Assembly: GCA_025331125.1 (NCBI GenBank)
Contig: JAOALB010000247.1
Location: forward strand, 1-16,563
DNA: 16,563 nucleotides
Source: Mycogone perniciosa
Lineage: Eukaryota > Ascomycota > Sordariomycetes > Hypocreales > Hypocreaceae
Direction: 5' to 3'
This document shows positions 1 to 9,919 of the stretch, in pieces. How positions within the stretch are numbered: position 1 is the stretch's first letter; each line of letters starts with the position of its first letter. The notes beneath the pieces are model-generated. The model was given only the letters and a program-made list of their open reading frames with translations, was not told the DNA's origin and searched no databases. The translations under genes and the position numbers were made by a program.

Positions 1-49
1 CCTGCTCTGAGGCCAGAAGCAGGCATGGGGAGGGGAGATGCTTAACGCC

Positions 50-65
50 ACGATGGTACCATCGT
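50..65. repeat. 16-bp perfect palindrome
   Basis: ACGATGGTACCATCGT reads the same on both strands. A 10-bp palindrome (GGCTTAAGCC, 91-100) and a small inverted repeat (ACGAC at 103-107 with GTCGT at 116-120) follow closely. No function can be assigned; a 16-bp palindrome is only mildly unexpected in a window of this size. Confidence 0.6.
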
Positions 66-726
66 TCCGTCTCGACCCTACTAGGTCTAAGGCTTAAGCC
101 ACACGACGTTTCGATGTCGTCAAATGGTTGGGCGGTTTTGGGTCCAGGGTTGCTGTGCTTCGTACAAAGAACCTTGAGAGATCCGACGTATCATTGGTCG
201 TATGGTACGGAGAAGATATTATGCATATGTGCAGGCGAGCGTCCCTGCGTCGGTATTATCGACACAACGCTGTCCCGTTCATGCATATGCATCGTTAGTA
301 AGCCGAACGCATTGTATGAGGGTTGTTGCTTTTTGCTGTATTCCGTACTTATGTACGAAGCATTCTGTATGCCATCTCGATTTCCTGGTCCTCCAGTCAG
401 CTTGTGACCCAACGAATGCCAATACAACGCAAGCGTAATTAATACTCCATGGGGAATCGTGGGCTGCACAGATTCGGAATTCAGGGTATCCAAAACAAAT
501 TTCAACAAGAAAACGTGGTCGTGGACCTATGTTATGAACTTGCAAGGGCGCGATGCTTTGCACAAGAGCCGCAATGCGCCCGCCCACAGCCAGCTAAGCT
601 TATTAGTTCCCGAGAAAACGCGCGTGGATGTTAGTAATATTGCAGTTATCCGCGGGAAACAGAATCCAATGCTGGTTTAGCATGCTGACAAGGGAACAAG
701 ACAGAACTAGCAATTCTACTATGAAC

Positions 727-735
727 TACTCCGTA
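727..735. repeat. TACTCCGTA motif copy
   Basis: An exact copy of the 9-bp intergenic motif that recurs across the window. Here it is a single copy inside the gene-free left end. Confidence 0.6.
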
Positions 736-1932
736 CTATGACGACACACTACCTAAACTAAGTGCCGTGAGACAGCACGTTTTCTAAACGAACTCGGTCT
801 GCTAGACGGAGACGCCGTTAGTGTCCATGAGGCAGTGTCCTAATTTCGGTAGTAGCCTCTAGTGCGATTGCGAGTCCTTTATCACCAAAGTCCGATATTG
901 AAGGCTCCGAGTGGCGCCTCGCTAATACCTCCATGGTTAGTTGCAGTATGGAGTGCTGGGGAATCAAGATATGTAAGCGGCATTTGCCCTTCGTAAGCCG
1001 TAAGGCTGATGATACGAGTAAGGACCCTTAGAGCGGGTGAACTTTTCGACTCAACATAGCGGCCAGCCCACTAAGCGCAATAAATGTCGACACGCTCTTT
1101 GGCTGCCGCGCAAACTTGCCTCCGCATACTAACAGCGGTACAAACTTGTGGTGGCGTCAAACAACCCCTTAAATAGCCAAAGCTAGCAAATTCCGACAGA
1201 TATCCGACATCATTGGGCGCCCGTTGCAAAGGCCGACTTCCGGGGGCGGAGCGCAGCCTGGCATCCGAGCCCAGTCTTCAGCAGACTGACTTTATGAATG
1301 TCAAAGCATGGTGGATGAAAAGTGCTTGAGAGTTGTTTCTAGAAAAAAAAGCGGATCATGCTTGGGGCTCGCTTCGACTTTGTAAGCGCCGCTTGACGAA
1401 CTAGCCTATTACAGTTGCCATGGAGCTTTTGCTCCGGTGCCTTTGATGTGGTGTTCGGTTCGGTTTGAATCAAATTGTTTGAGCAACAAAGCGGAATGCG
1501 GCTGCCGTACGCGATTTTACCTGTCAAAATGGCTCACCTTTGTCGTCTTCATTGCCTGTCACCCATCGGCGAACTGTTCCCTGTATGCTTTGCCCTGCGA
1601 ATCCTCTGTAGTCGCATCGGAGGCCTAGCCTTTGTCCGTCTGATCTCGTTTCAGTCTGTCGTGGTCAGGGTCCGGCCATATCTCCGTGCGAATGGGAGCA
1701 ACTGTTCAAACTCATTACGCGATTCCGCCACCCGTATAACATTCGATACCCAGCCTACCTCCTGAAGCCGTCACTTGCTCGACAGACAACACCACTTATT
1801 CCCGTCAAGCGGGTTCAGGATACGAATCAGGATCGTCTCTCTCATGTTGTCAATGAAGAAAATCAGCTTCCCCTGCTTATCCCTCAACCCTTTTCTTCAA
1901 GAGCGACCGACAGACAATCCCGCTCACGTTAA

Positions 1933-2130
1933 ATGTGCAGGGCGCATACGGCCGAATGCCCAGTTTGCAGGAAAGAATATCTCGTCTTTGTTGCCTTTTG
2001 TCACGAAGCCCAGCCACCATCCGGTGCTTGCCCTCAGGGGGCGTCAGTTCTCCGGGAGGGTATGCGTGAAGGCCGGTGTCCGAGTCCAGTGTGCCCAAAC
2101 AGCTTGAGAGGGGGCTGTCAAGTCATGTAA
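1933..2130 (+). CDS. Possible small cysteine-rich protein or last exon (unrecognised)
   Basis: An open frame of 65 codons, M-C-R-A-H-T-A-E-C-P-V-C at its start, with eight cysteines including two C-P-x-C-like pairs (C9/C12 and the CPSPVCP segment near residues 49-54). This spacing resembles small, probably metal-binding or disulphide-rich hypothetical proteins common in filamentous fungi, but no family is recognised. A stop codon lies directly upstream of the ATG. A CAG acceptor at about 1938-1940 could instead make this the last exon of a longer plus-strand gene; no convincing upstream exon was found. It lies 110 bp beyond the NAXE stop, tail to tail with it. It may equally be a chance ORF or a decayed gene. 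Confidence 0.25.
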   Translation: MCRAHTAECPVCRKEYLVFVAFCHEAQPPSGACPQGASVLREGMREGRCPSPVCPNSLRGGCQVM

Positions 2131-2240
2131 TGGCAGGACGTCAAAATCCATGGAGAAGAAAGGAAAAAAGGAGCGTCAAAAGAGGCCATAAGGAATGTAT
2201 GGTCTGGCCTTTGGAATTTTCAATATCCTCCATGACAGGT

Positions 2241-3475
2241 TCAAAGCTTCTGTCCAGTTGTTCCTACCTCAACGACTTGATCCACGCCCTCGTAGGGGGG
2301 TATCTCAAAATTGTACTTCTTGGCAATGGATGGCGAAACGAATCTACGACTGGCGTTAGTCAACATGCCCAGATGGACCAAGATTGTGCTTAACGCAGAG
2401 GTGCGTACCGTCCGCCAACAAAATGCCGGCCTGTAAAGTACTTGACCAACGGCTTGGGGGCGGTTAGACTGACAAGCGCCGTAGGCATAAAGGAACTGCC
2501 CAAGCCGGACTTAGGAGGGCCACTTTCGATATCCCATGACGATGGCGCATCCACCGAAGTTACCGGTATCTTCGTCTCCTGAAGAGACTGAATTACAGCA
2601 GGAAATGGTTCCCGGACCTCGCCGGAAAAGCTGAATCCTTCAACATACGTTAGACAAGGGATCCATCACCAGAACATGGGGTGCAAACCAAATATTGCAT
2701 CCACAATGTGGTCCGTTGATGCCATGGCTGTCGGGAAATCGTTGACAAATGGAATGTCGAGGTCTTCAAGTTGTTTGGCAAGCCGCTACCAGCACGATCA
2801 GTCGCCATTACTTGCAGGGGGATAAGCCTCTCGAAGCTGAGTTTGGGGAGGCAAAATAAAACAATCATTCTTGCACTTCAAGACTCTTGATACAGACCAA
2901 ATGAGCATGCCGTGCAGTGATGGGGTAGACAAAAACGAATGTGCTTCCCAAAGAACTACTTGAGTTAAAAACCCTTGCAACGCTACCCACCTGGTAAAGC
3001 TCATTCTTGCTCCGCTTGGGATAGAAGATTGTTGGCAAGTACCCATAGTAGAACAAGTGTCGTGCGGCGACAAGCCCATCTCCTCCTAAAGACGAGTTAG
3101 GACATAGTGCTGATGGACGTAGATAAGAAATCCACGCAACAGACCGTTATTGCCAGGCCCACAGGCCACGAGAACCTTGCGGCCTTTCCTCAACGGCTGA
3201 ACGCGGTAAACTACGAGTCTTGTTATTGGCATCCCAATGGTGGATCCCATCTCTTCGGCGTAACTCACCAGCCTGAGAGACAGCAAGCCCAGCGAGCTCC
3301 ATAAGTTGGTCAATGGAGAAGGCCCCAGTGCTCATAAGTTCCTGATCCAGAGCCGCTGCGGCTTTTGCGCCAAGTGTCTTAAGTGAGAAAAGCGTCAGTA
3401 AGCAACTCTGTCGTCATGGATGTGATAATCGAGCAGCAAAGCTAGACAGAAGAGTGATCATACTTTGATAGCCAT
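2241..3475 (-). CDS. NAXE: NAD(P)H-hydrate epimerase (NAXE / YjeF N-terminal domain)
   Basis: Epimerises the R and S forms of hydrated NADH and NADPH so that the S-specific dehydratase can repair them. Seven exons: 3475-3464, 3377-3269, 3210-3145, 3085-2991, 2785-2689, 2637-2409 and 2343-2241, 711 nt in all, giving 236 residues, a usual length for a single YjeF_N domain. Visible motifs are LMSTGAFSIDQLMELAG in the N-terminal helix, the glycine loop GPGNNGGDG (58-66), the SVDAPSSWD segment (154-162) with a candidate catalytic Asp156, and SLTAPKP (183-189). The first exon codes only MAIK; its ATG has strong context (GCCATGG). The frame stays open upstream to a TAG at 3610-3608 but holds no ATG, so a mitochondrial presequence is not evident and a cytosolic enzyme is the simplest reading. 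Introns 3 and 5 use unusual donors (GTCTGT, GTTTGC). Yeast NNR1 is the named relative. Confidence 0.93.
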
Positions 3476-3864
3476 GGCAAGCACTGAAGCGACGATGAGC
3501 CAATAATGGGGAAGGGATTTCTGCCGGGATGTCCAGAAATTCTCAGGAAACTGTGTATAGAAGAAAATAGAATGCAAACCGCGCCTTTCAGAAGTCTTGA
3601 TGTCGTTCTAGGACTTGCTTGGTAGCGGCTCCCCGTTATTACTCCTACTTATTAATACCTGAGTGATGTAAGTGGCCCTCTTTGGGATGACTTGGTGACG
3701 CTGATCATCCTCCAAAGCTGATTGGCCGGCACGGCAAAACTCAACCTCCGACTGAAAAATCCGCCATTCTGAACGTCCATAGTAGTGGATTGAGATGCGA
3801 TGCACGAGGTGTTGTTGGAGGAACGCACCCTATCGCCTGATCCTCAATTGCCTGTCCTTCAGTC
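3476..3864. promoter_or_regulatory. Shared divergent promoter, NAXE / MRPS16
   Basis: The 389 bp between the two start codons must hold both promoters. CCAAT-type boxes are visible at 3500-3504 (plus strand) and 3721-3725 (as ATTGG). No clear TATA box was noticed. Co-regulation of the two genes is an inference from geometry only. Confidence 0.6.
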
Positions 3865-4271
3865 ATGGTCGTCAAGATCCGCCTCGCCCGCTTCGGGCGC
3901 CGAAACTCGCCGTTTTATAACATTGTTGTTGCCCATGCTCGGTGAGTGCTCCCGCCAATTGCCGTAGCTAACAAACCACAGCTATGCTGACATGAAACCC
4001 CAGGACGGCACGCAACTCTCGTCCCCTCGAAGTCATTGGCACCTACGACCCCGTCCCCAAGCCGGATCCTTACGACGACTCTGGCCGCCTGCACAAAGAC
4101 ATCAAGCTCGACTCTCAGCGCGCGCGATACTGGATCGGCGTTGGTGCGCAGCCCTCAGATACGGCCTGGCGATTGCTCTCCATGGTCGGCATCCTGCCCA
4201 AGAAACAATTCGGGCCGAAGCAGGATGAAGCAAAGGGCGAGGTCAAGGCAGGCGATGTGAGGATTCGATGA
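3865..4271 (+). CDS. MRPS16: Mitochondrial small-subunit ribosomal protein bS16m
   Basis: Structural protein of the mitochondrial 30S-like subunit. Two exons, 3865-3941 and 4004-4271, give 114 residues. The start MVVKIRLARFGRRNSPFYNI and the later segments TARNSRPLEVIGTYDP and YWIGVGAQPSDTAWRLL follow the S16 pattern of bacterial and mitochondrial homologues. The protein has a short lysine-rich C-terminal extension past the core. The 62-nt intron splits an Arg codon; its branch site is CTGAC at about 3987-3991 and its acceptor is CCCCAG ending at 4003. An earlier CAG (3979-3981) is skipped: it would leave a 40-nt intron and shift the frame away from the conserved TARNSRP segment. As in bacterial S16 and many fungal bS16m proteins, no long presequence precedes the core. 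Confidence 0.96.
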
Positions 4272-4888
4272 TGAAGATGGCGCCGAATATAGCGAAAAAG
4301 AAAAAAAACATACAATGATAAAAAGACTGGAGGAGAGGCAATTGTACGATATATCTGTACCAGGCATTTCAACGGCGTTGGCAGGGACGGTTTGATATGA
4401 ACAATGGATCTCATCACGTCACATACGAGACTTAATTTCACTCATAATGACGAGAATATGCCGGTGAATTCTCCGAACCTTGAGCCGTGTGACACCGAAG
4501 GACTGGATGATAGACAAAGCTGAGAAGATCCCAATGGAGATGACTTATCATGATATGATGATTGTCTGTCGGTAAAATAGTATACATACTGCAAAGACCC
4601 TGGTTTCATGTCATGATCTATTAAAAAAAAGTTGATCCTACTGGTAGCCGTGATGCTTTATCAAACAGTCTTTCGTTATAGGTATATCCAAATTCCAAGA
4701 GCAACGCCAGTACCAATCATGACCCCTTTCTAACTCCGTACCTTTATACCCTTGATGCCTATGTAGCAGACAAAGAAATCCAATAGACGACAACCCAACA
4801 GCGATTCATCAAGGGAGTAAGTAAGGCTGCCGCCAAAACTCCCCTTCGCAGTTCAGAGGAGGAAAAAAAGGGGCAGATGATCTTCTAG
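4272..4888. other. Convergent 3' region between MRPS16 and the AVT-like gene
   Basis: No gene recognised. It holds the 3' ends of both genes. An A-rich run (about 4294-4312) just past the MRPS16 stop and a run of eight A at about 4622-4630 may take part in 3'-end formation. A near-copy of the dispersed motif (AACTCCGTA, 4732-4740) is present. Confidence 0.5.
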
Positions 4889-6687
4889 TTAATGAGCGAC
4901 GGCAAAGAAAATATTCATCAACAAGCATACTGCCATTACCACCATTCCGTAGGCTGCTAGGGATAGGGCTAGCTTTCGGAGAAGGTTCTGGTCAATATGC
5001 TCCAAATCCCATCGCCACTTCTTGCGCCAGCGCCATGCGCTTCGGTTGCTGGCATGACTGGCAGCGCTGCGGAGACTGGCGTTACTCTGTGCAAGGACTG
5101 CGGAGTCTTCAACATCAGAAGGCTCAGAGTCCTCCATGTCGTCGTCCTCTTTGGCGAGACGCTGATGGTGAATACTATCCGGATCGCTGATTTTATAATA
5201 AAACAGACCTGGTAGAATGAAACTGATGGATGTCGAACCTGTGCTTCCCACAAAGGCAAGCACACGGTCTAGGCTGCTCACAGAGAGCGCGGTAATGTAT
5301 GCTAGGGTCAGAATGACGGTTGTAAGAAGGGCGAATCGCATGTCAGACATAGGAGCAGTACTGCCGTGATCGCCTCGCGACGCCGCGGCTGGTGTCAGCA
5401 GAGGCGACCCGGGACGGCCACCAGTGCTTTGAGAGCCTCGATTGGGCCGCCACTTCAAAACGGCATCGAGAGATGCTCGGCAAGGATGAACTTGTAAGGG
5501 AACGGAAAACACGACTAGGATGACGATTGCGGTCTTGCCAATGGTCGAAGCCACTCCAGTCGGATCTGCAACATGTTAGACAAGATAAAAGAAAAGACAA
5601 GCATTTGAGCAACTTACACATAGAGACAATGTTTCCAACAATAGCATTTCCAAATGTGATATATCCAGTGATGGCCACCAAGACATAGATGGAAGCCGCA
5701 GACCCGATGCTGGAACCAACAACTCCTACTATGCTAGCGGGAGTGTTGTCCTTAATCTCGTTGATAATGGAGAACATCTGGAGAACATGTTAGTGAAGGA
5801 CTATACCTGAATAGTATGAATGCATACGTTTTGATGGCAAGTATAGGCAAAGACAACAACTGGTAGTGCGCTGAGAGTTTCGACGGCTCCACCCCATTTG
5901 ATAACTCGAATGTTGCTGGGGTCCGCATGGGGGTCGACCGAGAAATGATAGATGACCAGAATGATGAGATATCCAATCGAGACCAAGGCCACAATACTGG
6001 TGTATTTGAGCGAATCTAGTCTCTTGAGGAAGCTCAAAGGAATGATGAGAAGCATAAAAGCCGTGATCCAAAAATGCCGGTCTACCAGATACGGAATTTC
6101 GTCGGCATGGCGATTGAAGCCCAAGGCCACGCCGGGCATGAGGTCGCCGATGATGATCATGTATGAGACTCCAACGCCAAAGCACTTGACGGCAATAGCC
6201 AAGTCGAAGATGACGGCCGCATTGGGGTATGTGAGTTGCGACAGGGCAAAGAAGGACGAGGTGCCTCGATCAAGGTAGCGAGCGCATCGTGACTGGAGGT
6301 ACAGGCCGAAGGCCGAAGTCAACCCAGACCAGAGAATGAGCACCACACCGAGCATAATACCCATATGCGACAGAACTGAAGGCATGGCAAGCGTGCCAGC
6401 TCCAACAACTGCGTCTTTATGTCAGTACATGTGTGGCGATGTTGAAGCTCGGGGCGAGGGAGTGCGGACTCGTATTCAGCAGGTTGATGGTGCTGCTTAT
6501 CATGGACGCCTGCCCGCCGCCTTGGCTGCCATCTTTACCACCCCGGCGTCGTGTTCTAGTAGACGGAGCACAGCGTGTTAGCCCATTGCGCATCACACAA
6601 AGACAGAAGAAACCTTGCTTACCTCGACATGGCGCTGGCACCCCCAGGAGAGGCGTCCCTGTCTCTAATGGTAGAATAGGTTGTCAT
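4889..6687 (-). CDS. Vacuolar amino-acid transporter, AVT5/6/7-like (AAAP family)
   Basis: Multi-span carrier of the amino acid/auxin permease family (Aa_trans). Five exons: 6687-6623, 6555-6470, 6408-5828, 5777-5618 and 5565-4889, giving 522 residues. The signature INLLNTIVGAGTLAMP (about 44-60) opens the first membrane helix, and AYTCHQNMFSIINE across the exon 3/4 joint is typical of yeast Avt6-type proteins. About 10-11 hydrophobic helices are visible. Two hydrophilic insertions sit in the last exon: a Ser/Gly/Pro-rich stretch (about 335-372) and an acidic, Ser-rich linker (about 434-455, with EDDDMEDSEPSDVED) followed by a Trp/Arg/Lys patch before the final helix. The start was chosen because the other nearby ATG runs into a stop after 13 codons. 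Intron 2 uses the rare donor GTCCGC; the joined I-V-G-A-G confirms it. By homology it would export basic, acidic or neutral amino acids from the vacuole; the substrate cannot be read from sequence. Confidence 0.92.
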
Positions 6688-7419
6688 AGCCGGCCCGCGA
6701 CGGCATAGATGTCGAGCAGGCACGCCGCTGGGCAGTATTAAGGTAGTATCCGCGAGCTCTGGTGTTCAGGGAACACAGTTGGATGATGGTCGGGTGACCA
6801 GCGGCCGACAAAGGTAGGATTCTCGTCGCGCAAATGACAGTACCGTCCTGCGGCACACGAAGGAGACGGTCGTCGTACAATGCGTGCGTCCTGAATGAAT
6901 CGTAGTTGGGAGAGTGAACGAGCGGATAATGGTGCAGTTGGCAGGTCAAGTTGATGCTGGTGAAGATGTCGGTGACAGTGTACTCGTAAGCCCTTCGGCT
7001 TTGGGGGCTGTAGCCTGTGGGAGGATGAATGATGGACGTTTTTTTTAGGATGGTGATCCAGGTGCTGGCTGGCCTTTACGACATGCAGCGGGGCGTTCCC
7101 GGGGCCGATGGCCGGTGCCAGCCGCGGCCAATCATCGCGGCCTCGGCGCCTGGATTGTTTCGCGTCTCGTGCAATCTTCATTACGCCATTCTTCATTCCC
7201 ATGACCATTTTGAATCATAGGGAAAACAGACACAGGCATGTGAAGGTTGGCACCAGCACACACACTGGCTCTTGTTTGTATTTGGTAGGGCTTAGCTTCA
7301 TGACAGCCCAAATGTCGCAACCCCATTTCTCACCCATGTCCTCCGTATTACCCCATTTATTAGCATTTACTACTATTAATATCCGACAGACTGGCAGCAA
7401 ACAAGTCTTGTTCTACTTC

Positions 7420-7428
7420 TACTTCGTA
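7420..7428. repeat. TACTTCGTA motif copy
   Basis: A single exact copy of the TACTTCGTA variant of the dispersed intergenic motif, in AT-rich DNA upstream of the dynactin gene. Confidence 0.55.
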
Positions 7429-7698
7429 CAAATACAATTCATGGTGATACCTAATAGTAGTTAGAGACCCTGTGAGTGTTACTCCGCGCTTCAGGATGGA
7501 GAATATGTATTTATGACTAAATTAATCTCAGTCCCTTCCAATAGATAGTTGCCAAGTCTGCCCACCTGAGCTCTTGGCTGGCTGTTGGTGAGCCAACTCT
7601 TGGTAGGTATAGGGGTAACACTACGATTGTCAATTGAAGAATTGAGAGGTGGCCCAAGAGCTTCAATGTGCTTTCAACAAACGATTATCTGAAGACTG

Positions 7699-7728
7699 TA
7701 CGAAGTACTTCGTAATACCTACTCCGTA
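7699..7728. repeat. Compound palindromic cluster of the dispersed motif
   Basis: TACGAAGTA (7699-7707) and TACTTCGTA (7706-7714) overlap to form a perfect 16-bp palindrome, followed 5 bp on by TACTCCGTA (7720-7728). It lies about 285 bp upstream of the dynactin p24 start codon. Confidence 0.7.
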
Positions 7729-8011
7729 CTAGTATGTGAAATGGAGACGTGCTTGTTGGCGGCTTTAGCATGGATTTATCGTACTCTAGTGGGCTTCGTA
7801 GCACTGAGTCCACTGCTGCAGCTAAATATGGGTGCCTGCGCTAATGTCTGGCGAATCGCAACGCGTTTTTCCTGGAACTTGTCGAGAGCTTCAACACCAG
7901 AGAACAGCTCCTTGCAACTCCAGATATCGCAAACACCACGCAGCCCTCAACATCCACAACGACTGCAGGCAGTCCGAAATCCCACACGCCCAGACGCCCA
8001 GACAACCAATC

Positions 8012-8687
8012 ATGGACAATCCCCTAGACAAAACAACCATCGCCACCATCTCCCTCCTAGAATCCCGCCTCCTACGTATCGAGCACCTCCTCTACGGCGC
8101 CTCTACCTCGCCCTTGTCCAGCCAGTACAATGACTCTGCATTACAAAAGATGAACGACCTAGAACGGCGCTTCAACAGGATGGTATCCCAAATCCGCGTC
8201 TACAACGAGCTCCTCAAGATCTGTGCGTCACAAGTACCATCACATTACCCCTCTACGTTCTGATTCTAACCAACATATAGATAAATCCAATCCAGACCTC
8301 TTCCACGCTCCCGCCCCCTCTGATCCCCCCTCACAACTCGACGCCAACGCCATTCGATCCATCGTCCTCTCGTCTGCCTCCTCCTTCCCCGCCACGCTCT
8401 CGGCTCTCACCGCCGTAAACGACATCCCCATCCCAGACCCATCCACCAGCGCCTCGCTCATCACCTTAACCAAGCGCATGAAGGCTATCGAGGCAACCCA
8501 GCTCGCTCAGGTGTCAGAGATGGCCCAACTTCGCAACAAGAGCGAGACACTCGTCCGGTCGTGGTATGCGGACGGCGCGGTGCACAATTCGCAACTATTA
8601 GCCGATGCGGAGGGCAGGGTGCAGAGGGTTGAGCGCGAGATCAGGAGGAGAGAGCGCCAGCTGGAAGAGGCTAAGGAATCAACATGA
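8012..8687 (+). CDS. Dynactin subunit p24-like (dynactin 3 / RO-10-type nuclear distribution protein)
   Basis: A small coiled-coil protein that matches fungal dynactin p24, the shoulder subunit of the dynein activator complex; loss in Neurospora (probably the ro-10 gene) disturbs nuclear distribution and hyphal form. Two exons, 8012-8222 and 8281-8687, give 205 residues; the 58-nt intron (donor GTGCGT, acceptor ATATAG) splits a Tyr codon. Features are an N-terminal helix with LLESRLLRIEHLLYG (15-29), a heptad-like stretch at 43-70 ending YNELLKIYKSNPDLF, a Pro/Ser-rich linker (80-92), and a strongly charged C-terminal coiled coil (about 134-203). The ATG begins the conserved part and no better upstream start was found. 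Recognition rests on overall pattern, since the family has no catalytic motif, so the exact subunit name is less sure than the gene model. Confidence 0.85.
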
Positions 8688-8888
8688 GGTGTGTTCTGGT
8701 TAAGAAGCGGTTGCATAATGCGGCACAGTGACGGAGATGGTCCGATTTCGAGTCATGGTTGGGATGGGCAATGCGCATACGAAGTAAATGGGGAGCGAAT
8801 CACGGTTCAACTCTATCAAGAGGCACAGGGACGCAGTGATGTTCGATCTGTTAGATCAATCCGTTTAGCGGGAAAGGGGACTGGCCTC

Positions 8889-8902
8889 AATATCCGGATA
8901 TT
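8889..8902. repeat. 14-bp perfect palindrome
   Basis: AATATCCGGATATT, about 200 bp downstream of the dynactin p24 stop codon. About one such palindrome is expected by chance in this much DNA. Confidence 0.5.
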
Positions 8903-9910
8903 ATGGCACATGATTTTATGCTCAGTCCAAAGGAGCCATTGGTGTGCTCAGGGGGATGAGACGAATCAGTCACGAGAAGCTATGGACGAGTTCTATGTCA
9001 CATCAAGCGCACATTGGAAAGAGGTGGCAGAATTAAGATACCCACAACATATATGTTTACACACTTGTCCTAGTCTCTGAAACAAATTCACCACTATGCG
9101 TGATAATTACGCATCTAACTTCCGATATGAGTCCAACTCTCATAGGTCAAAGCTCAGTCGAGTACAAACAGGAAGAATAACTCGCAGGAGGTCCGTGCCA
9201 TACATAGATGGCACAGCGGTCAAGTTTATCTCCCCCTCAAACCACTCTATCCATCACACGGCGGAGAGAATCTTGAACAAACTCGTATATGCCATCGTTT
9301 CGTTGAACAAGTTTCTAGCAACGATGAATCATGAAACCAAGGGTTATCCTACCTGAGCACCTTCCTACATATGCGGCCAAGACCTCCGTCATGGTCAGAG
9401 CAGGGCGATATCGTCACATCGCCGCGCAGAGTTTTCTACGAGTGATGTAAAGGAAGACAAAGAGAGTCTGTGAACACGGTATAGCCTGGACAGCTCCTTT
9501 GGCAGCGGTATGACGAAGCCATCATCAGTCGCGTATAACGTTATAACGCTCCCGCACTCGGGATCTCCGTCGCTGCATATCTCTCGAGTGGCAAGCGTCA
9601 AACAGATATTCATGGAATGACGTTATCCGTCTTTCAAGGATTTTGCTTTTGACAGTCCTGACCTGCCTTCTGGGGTTGGTGAAGGGGGGCGCCATCACGC
9701 GGGAGAGTCTGAGACACTCGTGGCTTGTTTGGGGAAATCGGACTAGATATCCATGTTGCAGGCATTGTCGATCCAGATCTTAGAAGCGATTAGGATGCTA
9801 GGTGGCGGTGTCATGACGGATAGCCATGCCGTTTTCTCACTGGCAAAAGGACTTTTGATGGTGGTGGGGTTGGGGCATTCATGTTTCACAGTTGTCGAAC
9901 CGCCATGTCC

Positions 9911-9919
9911 TACTTCGTA
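9911..9919. repeat. TACTTCGTA motif copy
   Basis: An exact copy followed at once by the near-copy TACTCCATA (9918-9926), giving the same overlapping tandem arrangement as at 11366-11381. Confidence 0.55.

Larger units (their letters stand above)
1..1932. other. Left-end intergenic DNA, no gene recognised
   Basis: No reading frame here has a recognisable domain or coding-like codon use. The open frames on both strands are all under about 110 codons and overlap one another. No tRNA B-box-like sequence was noticed by eye. The stretch carries short palindromes at 50-65 and 281-292 and one copy of the TACTCCGTA motif (727-735). It may be the downstream flank of the minus-strand NAXE gene plus unrelated intergenic or decayed repeat DNA, but nothing seen identifies a transposon. 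Confidence 0.5.
6688..8011. promoter_or_regulatory. Divergent intergenic region, AVT-like gene / dynactin p24
   Basis: 1.3 kb with no recognised gene, containing the promoters and leaders of both flanking genes. The half next to the transporter is GC-rich with long but low-quality minus-strand open frames (about 6738-7208, rich in His, Arg and Pro), more like a leader than a protein. The half next to the dynactin gene is AT-richer and carries several copies of the dispersed motif (7420-7428, 7699-7728). Confidence 0.5.

Noticed and set aside
2241..2252. NAXE C-terminal QKL as a peroxisomal targeting signal
   Set aside because: The first position is not a usual PTS1 residue (S, A or C), so there is too little support.
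2241..3475. NAXE as a pseudogene, because its coding pieces fall in several frames with stops between them
   Set aside because: All frame changes coincide with GT-AG introns, the seven exons sum to a multiple of three, and every conserved motif is intact.
3942..4228. Alternative MRPS16 splice using the CAG at 3979-3981, opening a different frame to 4228
   Set aside because: The intron would be only 40 nt, the likely CTGAC branch site would fall in the exon, and the conserved S16 core would be lost.
6738..7208. 156-codon minus-strand open frame upstream of the AVT-like gene
   Set aside because: His/Arg/Pro-rich low-quality sequence with no motif; its position fits the leader or promoter of the transporter better.
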